Assembly (NCBI GenBank): GCA_934343915.1
Contig: CAKRIL010000024.1
Coordinates: forward strand, 1-43,583
Direction: 5' to 3'
DNA length: 43,583 nt
From: an uncultured Lachnospiraceae bacterium
GTDB lineage: Bacteria > Bacillota > Clostridia > Lachnospirales > Lachnospiraceae
A program made the translations under genes and the position numbers. Below, piece after piece: positions 15,501 to 23,811 of this stretch; position 1 is the first letter of the stretch, and each line of letters begins with the position of its first letter. Under the pieces are notes generated by a model, which did not search any database, had not been told where the DNA came from, and saw only the letters and a list, made by a program, of their open reading frames with translations.

Positions 15501-16028
15501 TCAGCCTTGCAGGAAAGCATGAATGTCTTCTCTGATTTTTTCTACATCCAACACACTGTCTTTCATCTTTTGTCCATACAAATGACGCTCTATTCCAAGC
15601 ACTCGCCCATTATATGGAGAATTACAAAACCATTTTTCAAATATCGGAATGAAATCAGGAGTCGTTTCTTTCCTGCCGTAAACGCCGATAATGTATAACC
15701 TTTCCAGTAATTTATCATATGTATCGTTGTGCATAAAATAGTCTTGACAGCGTTCATTAAAAATAAAATATAATGAAGCTGGATTGCCACAATACATCGG
15801 AACAATCCATATTACCTTGTCATAACACAGCATTTTCTCATACAATGCATATATATCGTCCGCTCTATATTTACATTCACTGTTATAACATTCGTACTCA
15901 CAGCCTGAGCAAGGGTGAACATTTAATTCTCTAAAATTAACGATTGCATCGTCGGAAGAAGCTATAAAAGAGGCAATCTTATCACAATTACCATTTGCTC
16001 TGCCTGAAAAGCTTATTATTAGTTTCAT
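15501..16028 (-). CDS. Flavodoxin-like NAD(P)H/FMN oxidoreductase
   Basis: 175-residue protein with the FMN-reductase/flavodoxin-like pattern: an N-terminal strand and phosphate loop MKLIISFSGRANGNCDKIASFI, then HPCSGCEYECYNSECKYRADDIYALYEKM (a cysteine-rich segment typical of the NADPH-dependent FMN reductase / iron-sulfur flavoprotein group), and IWIVPMYCGNPASLYFIFNERC, matching the family's second FMN-binding loop. The four or five cysteines at 40-52 resemble a compact Fe-S or redox motif, but not the usual spacing of iron-sulfur flavoproteins. The start at 16028 follows GGAG by 6 bases. It is monocistronic, between the Rpn copy and the SUKH gene, with no visible link to either. Confidence 0.75.
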   Translation of the reverse strand: MKLIISFSGRANGNCDKIASFIASSDDAIVNFRELNVHPCSGCEYECYNSECKYRADDIYALYEKMLCYDKVIWIVPMYCGNPASLYFIFNERCQDYFMHNDTYDKLLERLYIIGVYGRKETTPDFIPIFEKWFCNSPYNGRVLGIERHLYGQKMKDSVLDVEKIREDIHAFLQG

Positions 16029-16232
16029 TTTTTCTCCAATCTGAGCGGTAATGTAACATACCGTTGTGTTATATTTAAGTCAGCACAACAAAAGAAGCTT
16101 TCTGCTTTGATTACTATAACACATGCTATAATGTATCGTCTATCCCCAGCTAAATACAAACATTATATATTTCAAAGCTTCAAGCTGATTCAGCTCGTAA
16201 ATATTGAGAAAATGGAACAATTTCTATAAAAC

Positions 16233-16271
16233 AAAAAACAGTAGCCCTAATTATGTTATAAGGCTACTGTT
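16233..16271 (-). terminator. Terminator of the WYL-dynamin-HerA operon
   Basis: AACAGTAGCC (16237-16246) pairs with GGCTACTGTT (16262-16271). On the minus strand the stem runs into six Ts, about 35 bases after the SUKH stop. The remaining bases between 16029 and 16232 are A/T-rich and hold nothing I can name beyond a small CGGTA/TACCG inverted repeat near 16047. Confidence 0.88.
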
Positions 16272-16305
16272 AATCATAGATTCCGCCACAAATTTACGTT
16301 ATCAT

Positions 16306-16704
16306 TTACTCATAAAGCATATTCAAAAATTCTTTCAGATTATCTGCAATAACTTTAATTGAATCATCTTCATGGTCATAAAACACTATATTACCATTCT
16401 TTACATTATAACATATATAATTTCCAAAAGGATCTATACCAAAAGGCAATATATTTTTTTCTAGCTCAGCAGTCATAGCTGTTTCAAAGCTATCAGCTTC
16501 TGTTTCTCCAGGATTAAACGATAAAATCGCTCCTAAAATTCTTTCATCTACTCCCAACATGAATTTAACCTTTGAAGGTGTTGCTGCATTTGCTTCTTTC
16601 AACAAATTAATCAAATCATCCGGAATAGTTACATTATACTTCTTTGAAATCTTTGATATTGCATCATCAGTTAAGTCTATTTTATATTTCCATTGAATAC
16701 CCAT
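16306..16704 (-). CDS. SMI1/KNR4 (SUKH) family immunity protein
   Basis: 132 residues with the SUKH fold pattern: an N-terminal helix and strand (IPDDLINLLKEANAATP), a central LSFNPGE, then LPFGIDPFGNYICYNV and VFYDHEDDSIKVIADNLKEFLNMLYE, the best-conserved part of the family. SUKH proteins are the commonest immunity proteins of polymorphic nuclease toxins. It follows the WHH nuclease by 11 bases, and its ribosome site AGGAGG overlaps the nuclease stop codon. The inferred role is to neutralise that nuclease. It is the last gene of the operon. Confidence 0.88.
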   Translation of the reverse strand: MGIQWKYKIDLTDDAISKISKKYNVTIPDDLINLLKEANAATPSKVKFMLGVDERILGAILSFNPGETEADSFETAMTAELEKNILPFGIDPFGNYICYNVKNGNIVFYDHEDDSIKVIADNLKEFLNMLYE

Positions 16705-16715
16705 CTTGAATCCTC

Positions 16716-17243
16716 CTATCTGTTTTCACTTCCGCCACCCCATATATTTCTTCCGCCCGTATGCCGAGCAGCAGTATGATCTGCGGCATTCACTAATTGC
16801 ATTCTACCAGGTCTTTCATTGTGATGCCACGTCAATCCACTTATTCTTGGCTCTCCATTTTTTATTTGTTCAAGTTGTCTTTGACTAAAACTTTGTGCAA
16901 ATTGCGGATCACGTTCAATATGTGCGGCAAGTGTTTTTGTGCAATACTTCATCTGTTCAATATCAGAAGCGTTATATAAATGTTCCGGTAATTTACATGT
17001 AAACTGTGATTTAAACACAGGAAATACGCCCTCTACTTTTTCTCCATTTACTGTAAATATTTGTCTGGCGAATTTAACTCCGTTTATCGATTTTCCTGAC
17101 ATTCCTTCATTAATAGTAGAAATATGTCTCGCACATATACCTTCCCTATTCTTTTGAAAGGCCTTCTCGAAGCGTGCTGCATTATTTGCCCTCATATTTT
17201 CTGAAATATTCTCTATTTTACAAAATGCAGATGCAAAATTCAT
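16716..17243 (-). CDS. WHH-type HNH/EndoVII nuclease (toxin-like)
   Basis: 175-residue protein whose C-terminal 45 residues (GLTWHHNERPGRMQLV, then HTGGRNIWGGG) match the WHH branch of the HNH/endonuclease VII toxin superfamily. The tandem His and the later His-Thr-Gly-Gly are the likely metal-binding and catalytic residues. The N-terminal ~130 residues are of unknown type, with no signal peptide, LXG, WXG100 or other trafficking domain that I recognise. The start ATG 17243 shares its A with the TGA stop of the HerA gene (TGATG), with AAAGGGG upstream, so translation is coupled. A TTG two codons further upstream (17249) is less likely. Partner immunity: the SUKH gene just downstream. Confidence 0.82.
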   Translation of the reverse strand: MNFASAFCKIENISENMRANNAARFEKAFQKNREGICARHISTINEGMSGKSINGVKFARQIFTVNGEKVEGVFPVFKSQFTCKLPEHLYNASDIEQMKYCTKTLAAHIERDPQFAQSFSQRQLEQIKNGEPRISGLTWHHNERPGRMQLVNAADHTAARHTGGRNIWGGGSENR

Positions 17244-20200
17244 CAGCAAACATCCCCTTTCTTATATTCTTTCCAAATATTGACATATCTCTCCGGATCA
17301 TCCGTTAATTTTGCCTGTTCACGTAGTACGCATTCTACAATTTTATTTTGGTAAGCTTCAGGTAATAAATCTAAATACTTATCTGCATGTGAAACAACCT
17401 TTTCTTCCCATTCCTCAATTGATGAAATGCTATGCAAATCTTCCACCATCTCATCATCACATATAATATTAAATACTACCTCACTTACACTATCCAATGA
17501 ACGGACAATTCTTCCGTTAATAATCGACAGGGCTTCTTTTTTGGCCTTAGTCTTTAAATTTGATCCAAGAATAATTTTTGACAACTCTGATATATTCATA
17601 TCAAGTTTTTCACCGGTAGCTTTATCAAGCAGCGCCTTCAAAATATCCGCATTTGATGTATCTTTTAAATCACAGCCAGAACTGTATGCTGTTAAACTGC
17701 TATCATATACATACTGTCCTTCTTCACCCTTATATTTTTGAATCTTGCACAAAATCGGTTCTACCCAATTATTTTGATAAACAACTGCAACCCCCTTGGG
17801 AAGTCTTGCAATTTCATCCAACTGTTCATCCTTTAGCCCGGCTGACTTACCCGCCATTCTTCTATCACGTTCATCCGGAAGTCTCATAATTATCTTTGTA
17901 TTGGTATTTTTAATCGCAGAAATATCAACTGCACTTGGTGACTGATCTACAATAAAAAATCCTTCTCCATATGTACGCATCTCTGCAATAGCATTTGAAA
18001 TCATTTCAACTGATTTACCTGCCATATTACTGCCTTCCGGATCTTGTTCAGTTGAAGTTCGTTTAAGAATATTATGGGCTTCTTCAAGTACGGTAATATG
18101 TTTTAAAGGAACATTCATTCCTGTACTGCTCGACATTCTATACTCACTTAATCTCATAACAAGGATTCCCATAATCAATGATTTAGTCTCCAATGAACCA
18201 ACTCTGCTCAAATCAATAATAATCTTTTTATTGAAAAGAATTTCATTGTCAATCTCATTCGAAGAAAAAATCAAACCATTCAAACCATTGGTAAGAGATT
18301 TAACTCTTGTTACAAGCGACCCTATATAATTACTCTTAACTTCCTCTGAGTATGCAGATTTATTGATGACATCCACCAACTCATCTAATAAATCCTGAAA
18401 AGTAGGAAACAGTGATTCGGAATATAAATTTGTTGATTCAACCAAATCCCAACCACTCTTTTTATATGCTTGTAAAACGGCATCCTTTAGCACAGCAGGC
18501 ATAGCTGCATACATAGGCCAGCATACATTAAAAATCTCCACAATTCTATCCGCATGCTCTAATACATGAACACCCTTTGGAAATTTAAAAGGGTTAATCC
18601 TCAACAACTCAGCATATGACGGATTGGTACCATAGACTTTTACATTAGGAATCAATCCGAAAACATTTTTATACTCACCCTTTGCAGGTTCGATAATCAT
18701 ATAATTAATTCCCGCATTCTCTAATTGTCTAATAAGCTCATATACGGTATTGCTCTTTCCTGAACCGGTAGACCCGGTTACAAATGTATGCATTGACAAA
18801 CTTTTGATATCAAGCCTTACATCATTTATACATTCACTTCCCATATTAAATACTTTTCCAAGCTTTATTGAAGTTCCTCTGTTTTCAGTATCATAAGTAA
18901 CTACTTCCTTTCCAAAGTCTGCATGTTCAATCACAGGAAGTCCACACACTGATTTTCTTGGCAGCCCCATATGAATAGCCAATTCACTTCCACTTACTAA
19001 TGAACATGGCGTAACTTCAATATTTCCAACCTGACCAACATATTTAAATACCGGATGCATGAGATTAGTTACATACTGTCCAATTATTTCCGTTGTTTCT
19101 TTTTCTGAATTTCCCCAAGAATTAACTGCTGCAATTTCTACACCTGAATTTTCACCCCGCATCAGTGCTTTGTATGTCGAAGCTGCCACTTCCGCCGCAT
19201 ATTGATCCTCCGAAAGAAAATACGCTGCACACTCATACATTCCCAAGCTTTCAAACTCATCTATTCTCTTGAGTTGTTTATCAATTCTTTGCAAAACTCC
19301 CTCTACTGCCTTATCATGCAGCGTCAACGTCATACCCTCTGTCGTTCCATTAGAGTGACCTTCAGTTGTTGTGTTTCCGTGACTTTCACCTTCTGTAATT
19401 CCTTCACTTGTACCCGTAGATTCCGATATATTCTTCGAAATTGATTTACTAATTGTTTTAGTATCACTTTCTGATTCCGAAACCGCATCCCCAAGCATTC
19501 CCATTGCACCTGAAATCACTCCTCCAACAACGAGGCTCACTCCTCCTGTTACAGGAGCAAGTGCAGCACCCAAAAGACTGGACACACCTGCAACTCCCTT
19601 AATTGCTTTTCCTGCAGCATTCTCTTTAGAAGTTCCATGCGCAAAACTTGTCCCCCTTGTAGCAGTGCTCCCCTCTGTTTTTGTATTTGTTGTGGTTTTA
19701 TTAATTGATTTGTTGGTAGTTTCAGTCTTTGCAACAGATAAATTAACTGATTTGTTACTTGTGTAATTTACCTGTGTACTTGCAAAAGCAGACATCTGAG
19801 TATACACATTTTCGTATTCTCTTCGTAAATCTTTTAGCTGTGTCGGTGTAGTTCCGTTTGCAATAATAATTCCGGTGTATTTCTCACCCTGCATAGAAAG
19901 TACAAGTTTTTCAAGCCCTTGGACAAAATTTTGATTCTTATCAATATTGGCTGCCCTGCTATTCGCCACGCAGGAAACTGATGAAATACTATTATGCTTA
20001 ATTCCTGCAAGTATTTCCTGAATTGATTCTATAGTATAATCATCTTTAATCTTTATACCCGGGAATTGTCCCTTCATAGCATTTTCAACAGTGTCCTTCA
20101 ATGAACTGGTCGTCCTGTCAGAATCAAGAGAACGTACTCCCATGTAAAAATCCGTCTTTGTACCATCGCTGTCAATAATAACAAATACAGCGCTTTCTGT

Positions 20201-20497
20201 GGTTGCTAAGGAATTGAACACACTTGCAAATTTATATGTAGCAAATTCTTCCTTTTCATAAACCATTTCTGTTATTTTGAAGAGTCTTACATTATCACGT
20301 ATATTTTTTTCCAAAATATCTTTTGATAGTGGTACAACAGGCAATGAAGTTAAATTTCCAATATAATTCTTTAATACAATATCATCCACAACCTGTAAGG
20401 CAGCTTGATATCCGGCTGTAATATTTCCATATTTTATAATTTTTATATCATTTTGTATTGTAGCCACCTCATCGTTGCGCTTCTCCATATCGCCCAT
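17243..20497 (-). CDS. HerA-type (DUF87) ATPase with glycine-rich hydrophobic insert
   Basis: 1084 residues. The ATPase core is in the C-terminal half: Walker A GSTGSGKSN (575-583), IIEPAKGEYKNVFG, Walker B HITVLEEAH (800-808), a sensor/arginine region VDQSPSAVD (850-858) and KIIMRLPDERDRR (868-880). This is the HerA/FtsK-like DNA- or protein-pumping class. The N-terminal ~245 residues are unfamiliar. A hydrophobic Gly/Ala-rich stretch (about 300-338, GVAGVSSLLGAALAPVTGG) follows, framed by two Ser/Thr-rich low-complexity arms (245-295 and 340-392). This could be a membrane or pore segment. The C-terminal ~150 residues are helical. The start at 20497 is 8 bases after GGGGAGG and 3 bases after the preceding stop. 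Such a large N-terminal extension is unusual for HerA. Confidence 0.85.
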   Translation of the reverse strand: MGDMEKRNDEVATIQNDIKIIKYGNITAGYQAALQVVDDIVLKNYIGNLTSLPVVPLSKDILEKNIRDNVRLFKITEMVYEKEEFATYKFASVFNSLATTESAVFVIIDSDGTKTDFYMGVRSLDSDRTTSSLKDTVENAMKGQFPGIKIKDDYTIESIQEILAGIKHNSISSVSCVANSRAANIDKNQNFVQGLEKLVLSMQGEKYTGIIIANGTTPTQLKDLRREYENVYTQMSAFASTQVNYTSNKSVNLSVAKTETTNKSINKTTTNTKTEGSTATRGTSFAHGTSKENAAGKAIKGVAGVSSLLGAALAPVTGGVSLVVGGVISGAMGMLGDAVSESESDTKTISKSISKNISESTGTSEGITEGESHGNTTTEGHSNGTTEGMTLTLHDKAVEGVLQRIDKQLKRIDEFESLGMYECAAYFLSEDQYAAEVAASTYKALMRGENSGVEIAAVNSWGNSEKETTEIIGQYVTNLMHPVFKYVGQVGNIEVTPCSLVSGSELAIHMGLPRKSVCGLPVIEHADFGKEVVTYDTENRGTSIKLGKVFNMGSECINDVRLDIKSLSMHTFVTGSTGSGKSNTVYELIRQLENAGINYMIIEPAKGEYKNVFGLIPNVKVYGTNPSYAELLRINPFKFPKGVHVLEHADRIVEIFNVCWPMYAAMPAVLKDAVLQAYKKSGWDLVESTNLYSESLFPTFQDLLDELVDVINKSAYSEEVKSNYIGSLVTRVKSLTNGLNGLIFSSNEIDNEILFNKKIIIDLSRVGSLETKSLIMGILVMRLSEYRMSSSTGMNVPLKHITVLEEAHNILKRTSTEQDPEGSNMAGKSVEMISNAIAEMRTYGEGFFIVDQSPSAVDISAIKNTNTKIIMRLPDERDRRMAGKSAGLKDEQLDEIARLPKGVAVVYQNNWVEPILCKIQKYKGEEGQYVYDSSLTAYSSGCDLKDTSNADILKALLDKATGEKLDMNISELSKIILGSNLKTKAKKEALSIINGRIVRSLDSVSEVVFNIICDDEMVEDLHSISSIEEWEEKVVSHADKYLDLLPEAYQNKIVECVLREQAKLTDDPERYVNIWKEYKKGDVC

Positions 20498-20500
20498 GCA

Positions 20501-21001
20501 TCAGCCCTCCCCATCCGTGAGAATAAGTCCGATTCCGACTGCCATAACTGCAGCTCCGCCTGCAATAAGTAATCCCTCATGAGCACATATACCTGCAACT
20601 GCAGCTACCGTTCCGACAGCGGCCGCACCAACACCCACTTGTTTTCTTGTTATTGTGGTATTGGTTTTAAATTCATCTGCTTTTCTGATACAATCTGCTT
20701 TTTCTCTGTAAATATACTTAACCATATTTCTTAATAACTCTACTCGTTCTTTTGAGAAGTTATTTACAACTGTGACCATCTGGCTATTCAAATATGCTTC
20801 ATTCCAATCCGAAGAACTATAATTCAATATCTCATCATTATGCTCATCATATAAATCAGTCATTTTTCCTGATGCATAACTTATCATCTCATCAAACTGC
20901 TTCATAGTTGGATCAACGAGCATTATGTCCTTCAACATTATGCGCACACGTATTTTTTTACCCGCCTCAACAGCTTCTTTAAACTCATTTGTAATTGCCA
21001 T
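20501..21001 (-). CDS. Small paralogous protein B with C-terminal membrane segment
   Basis: 166 residues; not a family I can name. Residues 1-105 parallel the neighbouring protein at 21005: MAIT.EF.EAVEAG..IRVRIMLKD, DP..KQFDEM, NNFSKERVELLRNMVKYIY. The C-terminal ~45 residues are hydrophobic and Ala/Gly/Val-rich (QVGVGAAAVGTVAAVAG, then LLIAGGAAVMAVGIGLIL), predicting one or two membrane helices, unlike its paralogue. The start at 21001 has only a weak ribosome site and lies 3 bases after the upstream stop, so it is probably translationally coupled. Its place between the dynamins and the HerA ATPase suggests a membrane adaptor. Confidence 0.75.
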   Translation of the reverse strand: MAITNEFKEAVEAGKKIRVRIMLKDIMLVDPTMKQFDEMISYASGKMTDLYDEHNDEILNYSSSDWNEAYLNSQMVTVVNNFSKERVELLRNMVKYIYREKADCIRKADEFKTNTTITRKQVGVGAAAVGTVAAVAGICAHEGLLIAGGAAVMAVGIGLILTDGEG

Positions 21002-21004
21002 TCA

Positions 21005-21517
21005 CTACACCCGCTTTCCACTTATTTTATCACAATGTCGGATAATATTCATTGCAGCCTTTTTAATAGTTTCAATATCACTTGTATCCATTTGGTTTTT
21101 TAATTTAATTTTGGAACATGTATCAGACATTTTCCTTCTATTTTCTTTAATGCCATTAAATTCTTTAACTACTTCTCCTGTCATTTTTATGGCTTTCTTT
21201 TCACCTCCATTTGTCGGGGTTGATTTTGGAGGATATATTTTTCTTATCATTTCAGTCAAATATTTAACTCTTCGTCTGCTGAAACTATTCACCAACCCAA
21301 CCAGAATACCATTTAATGCATCTGGCGACTGCGAAAATATCTCATCATCATCTTCGTCACTTACCCATAAATCTCTTAATTCAGGTTCGGCATAATCCAA
21401 CATTTCTTTGAACTGTTTAAATGAGGTATCTACCAACAAGCTGTCTTTTAACATTATTCGAACCCTCAATAAATTCCCCTGTGCGACCGCATCAGTAAAG
21501 TCTCTTGTCAATGCCAT
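21005..21517 (-). CDS. Small paralogous protein A, soluble
   Basis: 170 residues. The N-terminal ~100 residues are homologous to the protein at 20501 (MAL..DFTDAVAQGNLLRVRIMLKDSLLVD, KQFKEML, VNSFSRRRVKYLTEMIRKIY), while the C-terminal 70 are lysine-rich and helical without a membrane segment. The acidic stretch SDEDDDEIF (about 52-60) parallels DEHNDEIL in the paralogue. I do not recognise a named domain. The start at 21517 follows AGGAGG by 10 bases and comes 14 bases after the large dynamin gene. Confidence 0.75.
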   Translation of the reverse strand: MALTRDFTDAVAQGNLLRVRIMLKDSLLVDTSFKQFKEMLDYAEPELRDLWVSDEDDDEIFSQSPDALNGILVGLVNSFSRRRVKYLTEMIRKIYPPKSTPTNGGEKKAIKMTGEVVKEFNGIKENRRKMSDTCSKIKLKNQMDTSDIETIKKAAMNIIRHCDKISGKRV

Positions 21518-21531
21518 GCTCTGTCAACCTC

Positions 21532-23811
21532 CTATATTTCAAGAATAGCGTTTACCTTCTCCTGAATTTTTTCAAGCCAATCAAGTCTATCTTGTGTTTC
21601 TTTGATTCGAGTCTCAATATCAGCATTGTCATTAGCACATTCTTCCAATTCCTTCAGCTTATTAGACAAAACGACATCCAATTCATCAAATTTCTTTGAA
21701 AACGCTTCCTTGATCGCTCTTGTCTGATCTTTTGCATACTTGACAGCACTAGCACTGTTTTCATATAATACTTCCTGAATCGGAGCAAAAAATCTCTGAG
21801 CCAATTTCGTTCCATCAACATATTCTTTCTCCTCATAGACATCTTCATAATGTCCTTTTGACTGGAACCATGTCCATGGCTTGTACCATTTCTTACTTGT
21901 GTTCTCGACCCATTCTTCCCCAACCTTCACACTTTCTTTTTTAGTCAATTCATTGATCATTACAGTGGTGTCTGTAACAATATCTCCCTGCATCATTTCA
22001 AACGGATTAAGCTCTACGCTTCCTACCTTAATATCCTGTGCAAGTTCTGCAATCTTTTTCTTGTATTCTTCCAATAAATTTTCAGCATTCTTTTTAATAT
22101 GATTAGAAATAAGATTCTCAAGTTTTACCTGCACATCAGCCTGTAATCCTTCCGCGAATTTAGCAAATACCAAACAAATACTGTTGGCATCTCTTTTTGA
22201 TAACTTTGCATCCGTTGATGTCAACTGTTGAGTGATCTTTTCCTGTGCACCGACAATCACGCTGTCAGCAAGCTTATTAATTTCTTTATCATAATTAATT
22301 TTTTCAATCTGCTGTTTAAATTTCTTTGCGTCCTCTCCACTGGCAAGTTTTCTCTTAATTATATCAATTTCCGCCAATATCTCTTTTTGTTTATCTTGAT
22401 TTACCGCAATTTCCTGTTTTGTGCTTTCAAATGAATGAGCACTCTCCAATTTTTTTATGAAAGTATCAACAATATTTTTTATTTTGGCAGTCTTTGCATA
22501 TTTCTGAACATACATTTTTATTGCAGCCTCAATAGATATAATACCTGAATGAATCAACGCCTGTTGTTTTTTGTCATCAGCAGCAATAGCATCAGCTAAC
22601 ATATTCTCTACCTGACCACGTGCAGATGGTGTCAAAGGTGCATACTTTTCAAAAAACATTTCTTCATTCTTTGTAAACTTTTTTACTTTTGCCTTTGCCT
22701 CATAAACATCCTCATCATCTTCATCACTAGCCACAATAGAATCACATTCAGATAATATTGTTCTGATATTTAATGCCGTCAAAGCAGATGCAGGATATAT
22801 ATTTGGATTCTCTATTCCATTATCTTTCAGATAATCACGAACTTTATTAATTGCACTTTCTACACTGTCTTCGCCCTTCTTAAAATCATCCAGTTTGTTT
22901 ACGACAAATATAAATCTGTCTCTTGATTGTTTACCTCCGACCCTCATACTATCTGCGACATGACTCAACAAATTAAAGTCATCATTAACTGCCAATTGTG
23001 TTGCATTCATTATATACAATACTACCGTTTTTGAAGATTCAGAAAGCATTCTGTATGTAGCTGCCTTATGTTCAGGATCTCTTGAATTATTTGGACCCGG
23101 AGTATCGACTAAAACTAATGATACATCATCTGCCGTAACAAACGGAATGTTTCCCTCTGCACGGATTTTCGATACATTAGGATTGGAATTAAGCTGCTCC
23201 ATGATATCATATGTCAACTCCGGATGAGTTTGAATTAAATGCCCATCTTTGTCATATACTTTCGCCATAAAATGGTCCGCGTCATTGTCCTTAATCTCGG
23301 TAATGGTGGCAGTACATGCCTCTTGCTTTGCAGGCATTAATCTTTGCTGCAGTAACGAATTAATTAATGTAGATTTTCCTGCACTCATTGTAGCAACAAC
23401 ATTTACTTCAAAGTCACTGCTTTTAGCCATATTAAATGCCTTAATTACATCCGGCTGTCTTAACTCTTCAAATGGTCCATTTTGAATTTCATCAAACACT
23501 TCCTGTATTGCATCTTCCTTATCTTTAACTTCTTTAGCAGGAATATGCTCTAATTCTATATGAAAATTGCTTTTTTCAGCATCTTCTGCCATAGCAGCCA
23601 TATCCTCATAATCAGGTATAGTTCCATTAAATATTATCTTAAAATTCCTTGTGCTGCATTCTTCGAATAATAAGCCCGGCAAATCCTCTACCCATTCCTG
23701 AAGTCGTCTATCTCCGAAATTTAATTTACTATTTTTCTTTATTGGTTCCCCATCAATTTTAATCTCCGTAACAAGCTTATATGGATTATACTTAATAAAA
23801 ACTTCTCTCAT
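21532..23811 (-). CDS. Dynamin-like GTPase (large, 759 aa)
   Basis: Bacterial dynamin-like protein. Residues 1-130 are a beta-rich and then helical N-terminal extension. The G domain follows: G1 ATMSAGKST (140-148), G2 Thr in ACTATI (166-170), G3 DTPG (236-239), G4 NKLD (305-308). Residues about 420-620 are helical/coiled coil (GEDAKKFKQQIEKINYDKEI). An aromatic hydrophobic loop, WYKPWTWFQSKG (about 640-651), is a candidate membrane-insertion paddle. A final coiled coil ends the protein. The start overlaps the stop of the smaller dynamin by 4 bases (ATGA), indicating coupled synthesis. Paired dynamins usually act as hetero-oligomers in membrane remodelling or phage-triggered membrane protection (known for LeoABC-, DynA/DynB- and Nostoc BDLP-type proteins). 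The role here is inferred. Confidence 0.88.
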   Translation of the reverse strand: MREVFIKYNPYKLVTEIKIDGEPIKKNSKLNFGDRRLQEWVEDLPGLLFEECSTRNFKIIFNGTIPDYEDMAAMAEDAEKSNFHIELEHIPAKEVKDKEDAIQEVFDEIQNGPFEELRQPDVIKAFNMAKSSDFEVNVVATMSAGKSTLINSLLQQRLMPAKQEACTATITEIKDNDADHFMAKVYDKDGHLIQTHPELTYDIMEQLNSNPNVSKIRAEGNIPFVTADDVSLVLVDTPGPNNSRDPEHKAATYRMLSESSKTVVLYIMNATQLAVNDDFNLLSHVADSMRVGGKQSRDRFIFVVNKLDDFKKGEDSVESAINKVRDYLKDNGIENPNIYPASALTALNIRTILSECDSIVASDEDDEDVYEAKAKVKKFTKNEEMFFEKYAPLTPSARGQVENMLADAIAADDKKQQALIHSGIISIEAAIKMYVQKYAKTAKIKNIVDTFIKKLESAHSFESTKQEIAVNQDKQKEILAEIDIIKRKLASGEDAKKFKQQIEKINYDKEINKLADSVIVGAQEKITQQLTSTDAKLSKRDANSICLVFAKFAEGLQADVQVKLENLISNHIKKNAENLLEEYKKKIAELAQDIKVGSVELNPFEMMQGDIVTDTTVMINELTKKESVKVGEEWVENTSKKWYKPWTWFQSKGHYEDVYEEKEYVDGTKLAQRFFAPIQEVLYENSASAVKYAKDQTRAIKEAFSKKFDELDVVLSNKLKELEECANDNADIETRIKETQDRLDWLEKIQEKVNAILEI

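Noticed and set aside
15501..16028. The flavodoxin-like gene as part of the WYL-linked operon
   Set aside because: A clear terminator (16233-16271) lies between it and the SUKH gene, and no TGACA-N5-TGTC element precedes it.
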